The notes beneath the pieces are model-generated. The model saw only the letters and a list, made by a program, of their open reading frames with translations, did not search any database and was not told the DNA's origin. 64,000 nucleotides of DNA from Tubulanus polymorphus (taxonomy: Eukaryota; Nemertea; Palaeonemertea; Tubulaniformes; Tubulanidae): positions 6,275,600-6,339,599 of the forward strand of contig NC_134036.1 in assembly GCF_964204645.1 (NCBI RefSeq), given 5' to 3'. Position 1 is the first letter of the stretch, and each line of letters begins with the position of its first letter. The translations under genes and the position numbers were made by a program. Shown piece by piece: positions 24,791 through 39,494 of this stretch.

Positions 24791-26944
24791 TAGAGAGAGA
24801 TAGGATGGCATATCACCTAAACTTCTATGTTCCTTGTTGTTTTCTATCCGTCAGATTCTAGGTGCCGGGAGCAGTTTTACATTTTTCAGTTTTCAGTTCA
24901 AACACGTATTCATCCCATCAGCAGCAACGTCACACATTTAGTCCTCGTGGACATAAGATTTCACTGTATCTGAAGTCGAGTTCGTTTGTTTGTTTATCCT
25001 CTCTGCCCACACATATTTATGCAGTTCATCTGATGTAGTCCTGATCAACAAACACAAACAAACGTCAATAGTTCCACCGTGTACGAACGTCCTAAAAATA
25101 TACATGAAACTTAATAGAATGATTTGAGGCCACCTATCAAACATACACAGTAAGAGTTAAGTCTAGTTACCGGTGTATCAGAGAAATGGCAATCTTAGGT
25201 AACCCCTAAAATGTGGGTTAAGGGTCAAGTATTTTTTATCTCCGATTTCGATGAAATTCAGTGTCGACATGTATTTTGATGTGCTAATCACAAATCCGAA
25301 AGAATTTTTCGGATCCAGGGCCCCAAAAATGAGAAATTTGAATTTTTAGGGGGACCCCTAAATTTTCAAAAGGCCTTGGACCCCAGAGTTTTTTAGATAT
25401 TCAAAATCTGATTGCATATTTAGAATCAGCACCCCTAAAAATAGTAAGGGCTAAAATTTCAAGCAAATCGAAGAGATTCGATTTTTTGGCCAAAAATGGC
25501 AAAAATCTAAGTCCAGGAGTTTTTTTCGGCGAAAAGTTTTTTTTCTCTGATTCCTTCGAAGCTTGGCAGGAAGATGTATTTTGGCGTGTAGAATACGGAT
25601 CTGCAATCAGATATCAAATCGGAGTTCATCTTCATGGCCAAATTAGAGTTTAATTGGCCAAAAAATGCACCCCAAAAATGGGGTACAAAGTCAAAAATTT
25701 GTTCACTCTATTTGAATAAAATTTGGTACAGATATGTTTTTTGGGGTGCTGATCACGAATATCAAGTTAGTTTCTGGATCAAAAAGCCCCTAAAATGAAA
25801 TATTCAGGATTTCATGTTTTGACCCCTAATTTTTGTCACTAATTTTGATGAAATACGATTTTTTATTTAACCCGTAAATGGCACTGACCAAACGTACAAT
25901 GGAGAAGAAGAGCTAATTTGCATAAACAATGGAGGCAGAGAGAGAGGAAGAGGAAAAGCGAGGGAGAGAGACAAGAGAGAGACAAGAGAGGTGAGTGAGA
26001 ACCTTCATCATATTTCTCGACAATCGCATTCTATTTTAGAAATGATTAATTTTTGAATAGCCCGGAAACACGACACAGTGAAATGCTAACGACCAGAAAC
26101 GCTAATGCGTCAAATTAATAGGTGGAATAGGTGATCGACCAAAACTGGTATCTGGCTACAGGTAATCAAATACAGTATTATCAAATAAGCTATGATGAAG
26201 GTCCAATGTTAACACACTCAATACAATAAGGAGAAGAATATATTCACCTGGCTGTTTGACTAAATCCGAATTAGGTGCCGAAAATCTTCCAATGTTGTTG
26301 TAAATCCATTAATGCTTTTAGGTTTTAGTTCATAGTCCAAACACATTTTTCATTTAATCTGTTGACAGCATCGCGAAACTATTTAAGTCGATGGTATGGT
26401 GAATCCTCGAGATAGAGTTTTTAACGCTATGATGCATTCCTTTGTTCACTGAGTGCTCCGTGAATGTTATGTCATGATAGGTCGTTGAGCGTGAAACTGC
26501 TGGTGAATTCGCGCTAAGAATTCGCCGTTTCAAAGCTCCGTGTAGAGGCGAAATCGATGAAATATCCAAGATGTCGAAGATAAACAGGATCGAGTCCACC
26601 ATGGATTATGAAATTCAAAACAAAGGAAAACAAAACTACAATTGTATTTACATACATCTAAACGGTGCCAGTGACAATCAAACTTTGCAGTAAGCAGGGC
26701 GCAGTTTAACAGTTGTGGCTCAAGTTAAAAAGGTTTTGGAATTTGGAAAGTTGGTAGATTGGTTTTTTCCGGATTATTTACTGTGCTTACCTATTACATC
26801 CTTTTAAACACTTTGCTGAAATCAAAGTAATTTTCAGCACCTTCAAAAGCATTTCCATTTTGAAGGAGTTTTTAAGGTAGGACAATGTCAAATCAACGAA
26901 CCGAAACTAAAACGAACTTGGATAGAACTCTTTCGAGATCAATA

Positions 26945-27235
26945 TATAAAACACTTAAGATCGACGAGTTGATATCGACGCCATTGGGTTCGAGTCCCGA
27001 TTATTCCAGCGGTTCAGAGGTTTTATGGTGTAATGTAAATTTCGACAAATAATGCAACTAGGATATCGGCAAATAATGCAACTAGACCTTAGATTTTTTT
27101 TCACTAAGCCGAAATATTGAAAAGCAATGGAATACAACAGTTAGATTGACGAGTAGGCGCCATAACGACATGATGCATGATACAAGATAATTTGGGTTCG
27201 AGTCCCAATTATTCCAGCAGCAAAGTGGTTTTAAT
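26945..27235. repeat. two tRNA-like fragments, left arm
   Basis: GGGTTCGAGTCCCGATTATTCCAGC (box-B-like, 26987 onward) and GGGTTCGAGTCCCAATTATTCC (27189 onward) are related neighbours, each followed by a similar ATGGTGTAAT/TAATGTGAAAT segment. Inverted counterparts are at 36640-36700 and 36840-36880. A-box halves are unclear. Confidence 0.45.
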
Positions 27236-27489
27236 GTGAAATTGAAATTTCGGCTAATATAAGACCAGAGCTTCAATTACTTACTGAAAACTACGGAATA
27301 TTTTATACAGTCGTTTCGAAGTTTACGCCCGTTTTTTTATCCCCATGAATTCCTTATGAACAAATTTTGAATAGCGGCACATTATTAGGATTATCGTATT
27401 CTAACTAATTATATAGATTCAAACCAAAAAATAAATCAAATTTAACACAAGAACTAATTTTAAATTATGAATAATAAATAATTAATTTG

Positions 27490-29125
27490 AGTTTAAATTA
27501 ATACTAATTTCAAAGGTTCAAAGCACAGACAATGAGTTTAATTGAAGGAAATGATTAATTTCAAAGGGTCAAAGCCTAAACAATAAGTTAAATTAAAGAA
27601 ATAACTTATTACATAGATTGCAAGCCTAAACAATGGGTTTAGTTCAAAATAAAAACTAATTTTGTAGATGAATTGAAGAAAAAAATTAATTTCAAAGATT
27701 CCAAGCGAAAACAATAAGCTTAATTGAAGACAATAACTTATTTCATAAATTGCAAGCCTAAACAATGGGCTTAATTAAACTAATTCCAAACATTTTAAGC
27801 GAAAACAACGAGTTTAATTAAACACAAAAACTAATTTCAAAGATGCAAAGCCTAAACGATGAGCTTAATTGAACACAATAACTAATTCCAAACCCTCAAA
27901 GCCTTAACAATGAGTTTAATTGAAGAAAATAACTTATTTTTAAATTCAAAGCTGAAACAATGAAGACAATGACTCATTTCAAAGATTCCAAGCCTAAACA
28001 AAGAGCTTAATAGAAGGCAATAATTTACTTCATACATTCATTGATGGCAATAACTAATTTCAAGGATTCCAAGCCTAAATAAAGAGCTTAATTGAAGACA
28101 ATTACTAATTTCAAAGATTCAAAGCCCATACAATGAGTTTAATTGAAGACAATAACTAATTAAATAGATTCATAGGACAAAAATGAGTTCAATTTGAGTT
28201 TGAATTAAGGCAATAACTTATTTCATAGATTCAAAGCTTAAACAATGAGTTGAGTTAAAGACAATGACTAATTTCATAGATTCAAAGCCTAATCAAAGAG
28301 TTTAATTGAAGGCAATAACTAATTTCAAACATTTTAAGCCTAAACAATGAGTTTAATTGAAGGAAATAACTAATTTCAAAGATTCAAAGCCCAAACAATG
28401 AGTTTGATTAAAGACAATAACTTATTTCATAAATTCAAAAACAAAAGAATGATTTAAATTGAAGACAATAACTAATTCAAAAGATTCAAAGCCTGAACAA
28501 TTAGTGTAATTGAAGACAATAACTAATTTCATACATTCAAAGCCTAAACAAGGAGTTTAATTGAAGGCAATAACTAATTTCAAACATTTTAGGCATAAAA
28601 AATGAGTTTAATTGAAGGAAATAACTAATTTCAAAGATTCAAAGCCCAAACAATGAGTTTGATTAAAGACAATAACTTATTTCATAAATTCAAAAACAAA
28701 AGAATGATTTAAATTGAAGACAATAACTAATTCAAAAGATTCAAAGCCTGAACAATTAGTGTTATTGAAGACAATAACTAATTTCATACATTCAAAGCCT
28801 AAACAAGGAGTTTAATTGAAGGCAATAACTAATTTCAAACATTTTAGGCATAAAAAATGAGTTTAATTGATGACAACAACTAATTTCAAACATTTTAAGC
28901 CTAAACAATGAGGTTAATTGAAGACGATAACTAATTTCAAAGATTCAAAGCCCAAACAATGAGTTTAATTGAAGGAAATAACTTACTTCATTAATTCAAA
29001 GCCAAAAGAATTAGTTAAATTGAAGACAATAACTAATTCGAAAGATTCAAAGTCTGAACATCAGGTTCAATTGAAGACATTTACTTTTTTAATAGATTCA
29101 AAGCCCAGACAATGAGTTCTAATGC
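27490..29125. repeat. ~51-bp satellite, left arm
   Basis: About 30 diverged copies of a unit like AATGAGTTTAATTGAAGACA plus ATAACTAATTTCAAAGATTCAAAGCCTAAAC (51 bp, sometimes 50-52). The tract is 1.6 kb here against about 3.9 kb in the other arm, which explains most of the difference in arm length. Confidence 0.9.
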
Positions 29126-30190
29126 AACCGAAACAAGAAAAATAATTAATTACGATGAAATCTAACTTTCTGAGTAAGGATTCAGTCTACTTTATGTAAA
29201 TTCACCATTACTGGACTCATTAACCTAACTGAATGTTTCCTAAATAAAAACAAAATTGGAATTCCAACTTACAGATTTATTTGTGTTTGTTTTGAGCATA
29301 TTCTTTGTTTATCTTTTCCTCGTGGAGAGAAGTGACATCCAAGCTACTGTAGTCAGCTCACAGGAGTCATCTATTGGGCCAGGTTGGCTTAATTAACATG
29401 GATTGGATATCAGGTCCTGATGAGGCGAAAAAGATCTGGAATCTACCAAATGTTGGTTCAGCAAACTGGCAGCAGTGCAGTGGCCCAATTGAAAAGGTGC
29501 CCACCTGAAAAAAGTGATAACAACCATTTAACATCACAATCAAATCGACTAAACCAGAGACTATTTACATTTCAAGTAGAAATGCTAATCACATACGTAA
29601 CCTCAAGCCTGACCTAACTTAAATCGCATATATAAAAAAGGGGCTTCAATTTTTACTCACCAATTTGTGTTTATAACTAAAGCATAGTAAATCTTGATGA
29701 TGGGCTCAAGCATCGTTGGAATTCCTGTAGAAGCTACTATACTGTCGATGTTTTAGTTTAGTCAGCGCGTATTGGCAGCAATTAGGTATGTATGAGTTGA
29801 ATGCTGAATGACACCATCTGAAAATAAAAACCATTAAAACATTAGTTCAACCTATTAGCAAGAGATAGTCTTCAACTAGAAATGGGTTCAATTCGAATCG
29901 ATGTATTATTGATTATTCCTTTCAAACACCGAGGACAATGTGTTACCGTATAAACCGGTCTATGCTTTGACCATTTTCAACGGACAGTGACAATGCGGGT
30001 CACCGCCGTACTATAGTTTGATGATATCTATCTGACCTTGAAAGCGTTTTATACTTCAAAATTCTACAGTATGGTACCGATATAACAGATATTTTTACCA
30101 CTCCCAGTAAAATGAGATATCAATATCGTCAGCATCTCCTAATTTGAAATTCCATTTATTCGAATTATGACTTGAACACAAATATCAAAA

Positions 30191-31415
30191 TATCACGCAT
30201 TTAAAGTCTAAAAATGACTTGCATTAGTGCAGCGGTCAACAGCGCAAACCACTCGGCCACCGATCCTCGACTATACTAAGCTTTCTGGCATATGGTATGC
30301 AAGTCAAGGAGGTCACGGTAGCGTAAACACATCCGAATCATGCGACTGTGGAGGTCGTTTGCAATTCAAGGTCACGGTAACGTAAGAGTTGTTCCGAATC
30401 GCGCGACTGTGGAGAACGTTCTCGCGGAAGTAGACGAGGTTACAGACGAGTGTTGACGAATCTCTCACCGGTCCTCGGTAAAGCTAATGTAAAAACAGGT
30501 AAGAGACGTGTTTATTTTTCCGGAAACTCGGACCTCTAGAGTCGGCAGTTCCGGCAGATAACATTTGAGTTCGACTCGAAATTTTAAATTCGGTCCCAGT
30601 TCCAGTAGACAATCGTCCCACCAGCTCTCCAAAAGATGTTGGCTTAAGAGACGCAGAAAGAGGCCGTCCATTAAGAAGGAGTTCGCCAGATTAGACTTCC
30701 AATCCGATCAACACCAATAATGGGACACAATAATGCCCTATAGCAGTAATACACGATTTGTTAAATTACTATGGAAGCCTAAAAGGTGTTGGAAGTTTGA
30801 TCTTTGAGGTAAACGCGAATGCCTCATTGCAGAGATACACGATTTGTAAAACTACCAGGGTTTGCTATGAGGTGTTGTAAGTTGATAAATAATTTTTTTG
30901 GGCTAATACCGATACTTCATTGCAGGGATCTTGGTATTGTTAAATTACTAGGGGTGTTGAAAAGTTTACAATGTGTGTTGGGTAATACTATGCAGGGTAG
31001 TTAGGTTTGCAAAACTACTGAGGAAGCCTGCAGTTGTAGGGTTTCGATTTTTCTGGTGAAATCAATGTTTTATTGCTAGGGTATAAGGTTTGTATAAGTG
31101 TCAGGGAAGCCTTTGTCACTAATGCGGAGAAATACCACTCAAAAAACTACTAGGGAAACCTATTGGGTGTTTAAAGGTTGATAGATATTTGTTGGGTAAC
31201 ACCAAATGCCTTATTGCAGAGATCTAAGTTTTGTTGAAATACTAAGGAAACCTGAAAGGTGTTAAATTAATGAATTCATCTGTTTCAGTGGGTGTAAAAT
31301 ATCTATTATCAATTTTTGTCTCGCCCACAAGCCCTACGGCTGAGGTACAAACCGTTATGCGAGCATATTCGGTGTTTTACAAAATGAAAATGAAATTGAT
31401 ATTCTATCGAAACGG
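30191..31415. repeat. palindrome spacer with ~90-bp diverged tandem repeats
   Basis: This 1.2-kb spacer has no inverted partner. It contains a tRNA-Ser/Leu-like 5' half on the minus strand (30220-30275, GGTGGCCGAGTGGTTTGCGC) and a ~57-bp direct repeat (30307 and 30364, GGTCACGGTA). About six degenerate copies of a ~90-bp unit follow (30725-31270, recurring TTATTGCAGAGAT, AAACTACTAGGGAAGCCT and GGTGTT). No gene recognised. Confidence 0.65.
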
Positions 31416-32459
31416 TTTTGATATTTGTGTTCAAGTCATAACTCGACTAAAAGGAATTTCAAATTAGGAGATGCCAACGAGATTGATATCCTATTTTACT
31501 GGGAGTGGTAAAAACATCTGTTATATCTATACCATACTGTACAATTTTGAAGTATAAAACGCTTTCAAGGTCAGATAGATATTATCAAACTGTAGTACGG
31601 CGGTGACCCGAATTGTCACTGTCCGTTGAAAATGGTCAAAGCATAGACCGGTTTATACGGTAACACATTGTCCTCGGTGATTGAAAGGAATAATCAGTAA
31701 TACATCGATTCGAATTGAACCCATTTCCAGCTGAAGACTATCTCTTGCTAATAGGTTGAACTAATGTTTTAATGGTTTTTATTTTCAGATGGTGTCATTC
31801 AGCATTCAACTCATACATACCTAATTGCTGCCAATACGCGCTGACTAAACTAAAACATCGACAGTATAGTAGCTTAACGATGCTTGAGCCCATCATCAAG
31901 ATTTGCTATGTTTTAGTTATAAACACGAATTGGTGAGTAAACATTGAAGCCCCATTTTTATATGTGAGATTTAAGTTAGGTCAGGCTTGGGGTTACGTAT
32001 GTGATTAGCATTTCTACTTGAAATATAAATAGCCTCTGGTTTAGTCGATTTGATTGTGATGTTAAATGGTTTTTATCACTTTTTTCAGGTGGGCCACTGC
32101 GCTGCTTCCAGTTTCTTGAACCAATATTTGTTAGATTCCGGTTCTTTTTCGCCTCATCATGACCTGATATCCAATCCATGTTAATCAAACCAACCTCGCC
32201 CAATAGATGACTCTTGTGATCTGACTACAGTAGCTTGGATGTCACTTCTCCCCACGAGGAAAAGATAAACCGAGAATATGCTCAAAAACAAACACAAATA
32301 AATCTGTAAGTTGGAATCTTTTTTTGCTATTTAGAAAACATTCAGTTAGGTTAATGAGTCCAGTAATGGTGAATTTACATGAAGTAGACTGAATCCTTAC
32401 TCAGAAAGTTAGATTACATCGTAATGAATTATCTTTCTTGTTTCGGTTGCATTAGAACT

Positions 32460-35400
32460 CATTGTCTGGGCTTTGAATCTATCAAATTAGTAAATTATTC
32501 AATTGAACTTGTTGTTTAGGCTTTGAATCTTTTGAATTAGTTATCGTCTTCAATTTAAACCATTCTTTTGGCTCTGAATTAATGATATATGTTACTTTCT
32601 ACAATTAAACTCATTGTTTTGGGCTTTGAATCTTTGAAATTAGTTATCATCTTCAATTAAACTCATTGTTTTTGGCTTTGAATCTTTGAAATTAGTTATT
32701 GTCTTCTATTAAACTCATTTTTTATGCTTAAAATGATTGAAATTAGTTATTGTCTTCAATTAAACTAATTGTTGAGGCTTGGAATCTATGAAATTAGTTG
32801 TTGTCTTCAATTTCACTAATTGTTTAGGCTTTGAATCTTTTGAATTAGTTATTGTCTTCAATTTAAACTCATTGTTTAGACTTAAAATGTTTGAAATTAG
32901 TTATTGTCTTCAATGTAACGCATTCTTTTGTTGTTGAATTTATGAAATAAGTTATTGGCTTCAATCAAACTCATTGTTTTGTCTTTTAATCTTTGAAATT
33001 AGTTATTTTCTTCAATTAAACTCACTGTTAAGGCTTAAAATATTTGAAATTAGTTATTGCCTTAATTCAATCTCAATTAAACTCATTTTTGTGCTATGAA
33101 TCTATATAATTAGCTATTGTCTCCAATTAAACTCATTGTTCGGGCTTTGAATCTTTGAAATTAGTAATTTTCTTCAATTAAGCCCTTTGTTTAGGCTTAA
33201 AATCTTTGAAATTAGTTGTTGCCATCAATTAATCTATGAAGTTAGTTATTGCCTTCAATTAAGCTTTTTGTTTAGGCTTGGAATCTTTGAAAGGAGTTAT
33301 TGTTTTCATTATTTTGACTTTGAATTTATGAAAAAGTTATTTTCTTCAATGAAACGCATTGTTTAGGCCTTGAGGCTTTGAAATTAGTTATTGTGTTTAA
33401 TTAAACTCGTTGTTTTGGCTTAAATTAGAATGTTTGAATTGAACCCATTGTTTAGGCTTGTAATCTATGAAATAAGTTATTGTCTTCAATTAAGCTTATT
33501 GTTTAGGCTTGGAATCTTTGAAATTAGTTTTTTACTTCAATTCATCTATGAAATTAGTTTTTGTTTTCAATTAAACCCATTCTTTAGGCTTGCAATCTAT
33601 GTAATAATTCATTGTCTTTAATTTAACTTATTGTTTAGGCTTTGACCCTTTGGAATTAATCATTTTCTTCAATTAAACTCATTGTTTGGGCTTTGAATCT
33701 TTGAAATTAGTTATCGTCTTCAATTAAACTCATAGTTTATGCTTAAAATGTTTGAAAATAGTTATTGTCTTCAATTAAACTCATTGTTGAGGCTTGGAAT
33801 CTATGAAATTAGTTGTTTTCTTCAATTTCACTAATTGTTTAGGCTTTGAATCTTTTGAATTAGTTATTGTCTTCAATTTAAACTCATTGTTTTGGCTATA
33901 ATGTTTGAAATTAGTTATTGTCTTCAATTAAACTCATTGTTTATGCTTAAAATGTTTGAAATAAGTTATTGCCTTCAATTAAACTATTTGTTTAGGCTTT
34001 GAATCTATGAAATTAGTTATTGTCTTCAATTACACTAATTGTTTAGGCTTTGAATCTTTTGAATTTGTTATTGTCTTCAATGTAACGCATTCTTTTAATG
34101 TTGAATTTATGAAATAAGTTATTGTCTTCAATCAAACTCATTGTTTGGGCTTTTAATCTTTGAAATTAGTTATTTTCTTCAATTAAACTCATTGTTTAGG
34201 CTTAAAATTTTTGAAATTAGTTATTGCCTTCAATTAAACTCATTGTTTAGGCTTAGAATCTATGAAATTAGTTATTGCCTTCAATTAAGCTTTTTTTAGG
34301 CTTGGAATCTTTGAAAGGAGTTATTGTCTTAGTTGTTTTGGCTTTGAATTTATGAAATAAGTTATTTTCTTCAATTAAACTCATTGTTTAGGCTTTGAGG
34401 CTTTGAAATTAGTTATTGTGTTTAATTAAACTCGTTGTTTTGGCTTAAATTAGAATGTTTGAATTGAACACATTGTTTAGGCTTGCAATCTATGAAATAA
34501 GTTATTGTCTTCAATTAAGCTTATTGTTTAGGCTTGGAATCTTTGAAATTAGTTTTTTCCTTCAATTCATCTATAAAATTAGTTTTTTTTTTCAATTAAA
34601 CCCATTGTTTAGGCTTGCAATCTATGTAATAATTTATTATCTTTAATTTAACATATTGTTTAGGCTTTGACCCTTTGAAATTAATCATTTTCTTCAATTA
34701 AACTCATTGTTTGGGCTTAAAATGTTTGAAATCTGATCTTGTCTTCGATTAAACTCATTGTTGACGCTTGGAATCTATGAAATTAGTTGTTTTCTTCAAT
34801 TTCACTAATTGTTTAGGCTTTGAATCTTTTGAATTAGTTATTTTCTTCAATTAAACTCATTGTTTAGGCTTAAAATGTTTGAAATTAGTTATTGCCTTCA
34901 ATTAAACTCATTGTTTAGGCTTTGAATCTATGAAATTAGTTATTGCCTTAATTCAAACTCAAATTAGACTCGTTTTTGTGCTATGAATGTACGTAATTAG
35001 TATTTGTCTCCAATAAAACTCATTGTTCAGGCTTTGAATCTTTGAAATTAGTAATTTTGTTCAATTAAGCTCTTTGTTTAGGCTTGGAATCTTTGAAATT
35101 AGTTATTGCCATCAATTAATCTACGAAGTTAGTTATTGCCTTCAATTAAGCTTTGTGTTTAGGCTTGTAATCTTTGAAAGGAGTTATTCTTTAGGCTTTG
35201 AGGCTTTGAAATTTGTTATTGTGTTTAATTAAACTCGTTGTTTTGGCTTAAATTAGAATGTTTGAATTGAACCCATTGTTTAGGCTTGCAATCTATGAAA
35301 TAAGTTATTGTCTTCAATTATGCTTATTGTTTAGGCTTGGAATCTTTGAAATTAGTTTTTTCTTTCAATTCATCTATAAAATTAGTTTTTTTTCAATTAA

Positions 35401-36360
35401 ACCCATTGTTTAGGCTTGCAATCTATGTAATAATTTATTATCTTTAATTTAACATATTGTTTAGGTTTTGACCCTTTGAAATTAATCATTTTCTTCAATT
35501 AAACTCATTGTTTGGGCTTAAAATGTTTGAAATCTGTTCTTGTCTTCGATTAAACTCATTGTTGAGGCTTGGAATCTATGAAATTAGTTGTTTTCTTCAA
35601 TTTCACTAATTGTTTAGGCTTTGAATCTTTTGAATTAGTTATTTTCTTCAATTAAACTCATTGTTTAGGCTTAAAATGCTTGAAATTAGTTATTGCCTTC
35701 AATTAAACTCATTGTTTAGGCTTTGAATCTATGAAATTAGTTATTGCCTTAATTCAAACTCAAATTAGACTCATTTTTGTGCTATGAATGTACGTAATTA
35801 GTATTTGTCTCCAATAAAACTCATTGTTCAGGCTTTGAATCTTTGAAATTAGTAATTTTGTTCAATTAAGCTCTTTGTTTAGGCTTGGAATCTTTGAAAT
35901 TAGTTATTGCCATCAATTAATCTACGAAGTTAGTTATTGCCTTCAATTAAGCTTTGTGTTTAGGCTTGTAATCTTTGAAAGGAGTTATTCTTTAGGCTTT
36001 GAGGCTTTGAAATTTGTTATTGTGTTTAATTAAACTCGTTGTTTTGGCTTAAATTAGAATGTTTGAAATGAACCCATTGTTTAGGCTTGCAATCTATGAA
36101 ATAAGTTATTGTCTTCAATTAAGCTTATCGTTTAGGCTTGGAATCTTTGAAATTAGTTTTTTCTTTCAATTCATCTATAAAATTAGTTTTTGTTTTCAAT
36201 TAAACCGATTGTTTAGGCTTGAAATCTATGTAATAATTTATTGTCTTTAATTTAACTTATTGTTTAGGCTTTGACCCTTTGAAATTAATCATTGTCTTCA
36301 ATTAAACTCATTGTCTGCGCTTTAAACCTTTGAAATTAGTATTAATTTAAACTCAAATTA
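32460..36360. repeat. ~51-bp satellite with higher-order repeat, right arm
   Basis: About 75 copies of the ~51-bp unit (TTAGTTATTGTCTTCAATTA plus AACTCATTGTTTAGGCTTGGAATCTATGAAA). A multi-unit block beginning TTGGCTTAAATTAGAATGTTTGAA recurs at about 33415, 34439, 35245 and 36043, that is at ~1.0, 0.8 and 0.8 kb. This is a higher-order repeat formed after the arms separated. Because 51 is a multiple of three, short 17-residue-periodic open frames arise by chance. Confidence 0.9.
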
Positions 36361-39300
36361 ATTATTTATTATTCATAATTTAAAATTAGTTCTTGTGTTA
36401 AATTTCACTTATTTTTGGTTTGAATCTATGTAATTAGTTAGAATACCATAATCCTAATAATGTGCCGCTATTCAAAATTTGTTCGTAAGGATTTTATGGG
36501 GGTAGAAAAAAACAGGCGAACAGGTTATCGAAACGACTGTATAAAATATTCCGTGGTTTTCAGTAAGTAATTGAAGCTCTGGTCTTATATTAGCCGAAAT
36601 TTCAATTTCACATTAATACCACTTTGCTGCTGGAATGATTGGGACTCGAACCCAATTTATCTTGTATCATGCATCATGTCGTTATGGCGCCTTCTCGTCA
36701 ATCTAACTGCTGTATTCCATTGATTTTCAATATTTCGACTTACTGAAGAAGAAATCTAAGGTCTAGTTGCATTATTTGCCGAAATCCTAGTTGCATTATT
36801 TGTCGAAATTTACATTACACCATCAAACCTCTTAACCGCTGGAATAATCGGGACTCGAACCCAATGGTATCGATATCAACTCGTCGATCTAAACTGTTGT
36901 ATGTATTGATATCGAAAGAGTTTTATCCAAGTTCGTTTTAGTTTCGGTTCGTTGATTTGACATTGTCTTACCTAAAAAAACTTCTTCAAAACGGAAACGA
37001 TTTGAAGGTGTTGAAAATTACTTTGATTTCAGCAAAGCGTTTAAAACGATTTAATAGGTAAGCACAGTAAACAATCCGGCAAAAAACAAATCTACCAACT
37101 TTCCAAATTCCAAAACATTTTTGACTTGTGTCACAACTGTTTAACTGTGCCTTGCAAGGTTTGATTGTCACTGGCACCGTTTAGATGTATGTAAATGCAA
37201 TTGTAATTTTGTTTCCCTTTGTTTTAAATTTCATAATCCATGGTGGACTCGATCCTGATCATCTTCGACATCTTGGATATTTCATCGATTTCGCCTCTAC
37301 ACGGAACTTTGAAACGGCGAATTCTAAGCGCGAATTCACCAGCAGTTTCACGCTAAACGACCTATCATGACATAACATTCACGGAGCACTCAGTGAACTA
37401 AGGAATGCATCATAGCGTTAAAAACTGTCTCCCGAGGATTCGCCATACCATCGACTTAAATAGTTTCGCGATGCTGTCAACAGATTAAATGTAAAATGTG
37501 TTTGGACTATGAACTAAAACCTGAAAGCATTGATGGATTTACAATAACATTGGAAGATTTTCGGCACCTAATTCGGATTTAGTCAAACAGCCAGGTGAAT
37601 ATATTCTTCTCCTTATTGTATTGAATGTGTTAACATTGGAACTTCATCATAACTTATTTGATAATACTGTATTTGATTACCTGTAGCCAGATACCAGTTT
37701 TGGTCGATCACCTATTCGACCTATTAATTTGACGCATAAGCGTTTCTGGTCGTTAGTATTTCATTGTGTCGTGGTTCCGGGCTATTCAAAAATTAATCAT
37801 TTCAAAAATAGAATGCGACTCTGAATTATAGAACATTGTTTTGTCGAGAAATAAGATGATGGTTCTCACTCACCCGATCTTGTCTCTCTCCACTCTCTCT
37901 CCCTCGCTTTTCCTCTTTCTCTCTCTCTCTGCCTCCATTGTTTATACAAATTAGCTCTTTTTCTCCATTGTACGTTTGTTCAATGCCATTTACGGGTTAA
38001 AAAAAAAATCGTATTTCATTAATGACAAAAATTAGTGACAAAAATTAGGGGTCAAAACATGAAATCCTGAATATTTCATTTTAGGGGCCAGAAAAATAAC
38101 TTAATATTCGTAATCAGCACCCCAAAAAAAACATGTCTGTACCAAATTTTAATAAAATAGGGTGAAAAAAAATTTTGACTTTGTACCCCATTTTTGGGGT
38201 GCATATTTTGGCCAATTAAACCCTAATTTGGCCATGAAGATGAACTCCGATTCAAGAACACTGAATTATAGAACACTGTTTTGTCGAGAAATATGATGAT
38301 GGTTTTCACTCACCTCTCTTGTCTCTCTCTTGTCTCTCTCCCTCGCTTTTCCTCTTCCTCTCTCTCTGCCTCCAATGTTTATGCAAATTAACTCTTCATC
38401 TCCATTATACGTTTGTTCAATGCCATTTACGGGTTAAATAAAAAATCGTATTTCATCAAAATTAGTGACAAAAATTAGGGGTCAAAACATGAAATCCTGA
38501 ATATTTCATTTTAGGGGCTTTTTGATCCAGAAACTAACTTGATATTCGTGATCAGCACCCCAAAAAACATATCTGTACCAAATTTTATTCAAATAGAGTA
38601 AATGAAAATTTTGACTTTGTACCCCATTTTTGGGGTGCATATTTTGGCCAATTGAACCCTAATTTGGCAATGAAGATGAACTCCGATTTAAAATCTGATT
38701 GCAGATCCGGATTCTACACGCCGGAATACATCTTTCTACTAAGTTTCGAAGGAATGGGAGAAAACAAATTTTTTCCCGAAAAAAAACTCCTGGACCTTAG
38801 ATTTTTGCCATTTTTGGCCAAAAAATCGAATCTCTTCGATTTGCTTGAAATTTTAGCCCTTACTATTTTTAGGGGTGCTGATTCTAAATATGCAATCAGA
38901 TTTTGAATATCTTAAAAACTCTGGGGTCCAAGGCCTTTTGAAAATTAAGGGGTCCCCCTAAAAATTCAAATTTCTCATTTTTGGGGCCCTGGATCTGAGA
39001 AATTCTTTCGGATTTGTGATCAGCACATCAAAATACATGTCTACACTGAATTTCATCGAAATCGGAGACAAAAAATATTTGACCCTTGACCCTCATTTTA
39101 GGGGTTACCTAAGTTTGCCATTTCTCTGATACACCGGTAACTAGACCTCTTACTATGTCTGTTTGATAGGTGGCCTCAAATCATTCTATTAAGTTTCATG
39201 CATATTTTTAGGACGTTCGTACACGGTGGAACTATTGACGTTTGTTTGTGTTTGTTGATCAGGACTACATCAGATGAACTGGATAAATATGTGTGGGCAG

Positions 39301-39494
39301 AGAGTATAAACAAACGAACTCGACTTCAGTTACAGTGAACTCTTATGTCCACGAGGACTAAATATTTGACGTTGCTGCTGATACGTGTTTGAACTGAAAA
39401 CTGAAAAATGTAAAAACTGCTCCCGGCATCTAGAATCTGACGGATAGAAAACCACAAGGAACATAGAAGTTTAGGTGATATGCCATCCTATCCT

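Larger units (their letters stand above)
21764..30190. repeat. left arm of a ~20.7-kb palindrome
   Basis: From GTGACGTCACAGTGTTTTGT at the outer end to TTGAACACAAATATCAAAA at the inner end, this 8.4-kb arm is matched in reverse complement by 31416-42468. Unique segments are about 90-98% identical by eye: open frames at 22181-22456 and 41776-42051 differ by one residue in 91. From outside inward it holds a tRNA-like sequence (21840-21912), a segment with arm-conserved open frames (22056-23400), 44-bp repeats, another tRNA-like sequence (24330-24385), GA-rich DNA, a degenerate repeat block (25190-25880), two more tRNA-like pieces (26945-27235), a ~51-bp satellite and a closing unique segment. 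No transposase or other enzyme was recognised. It may be a giant foldback-type element or an inverted segmental duplication. Confidence 0.88.

Noticed and set aside
24437-24816. Ser/Leu-rich open frames in three phases, and similar at 39475-39728
   Set aside because: They follow from the GA/CT-rich tract; all three frames are open, which is a composition effect.
33430-36250. Repeated 63-codon hydrophobic frames
   Set aside because: Arise from the ~51-bp satellite, whose length is a multiple of three; not conserved in the left arm.
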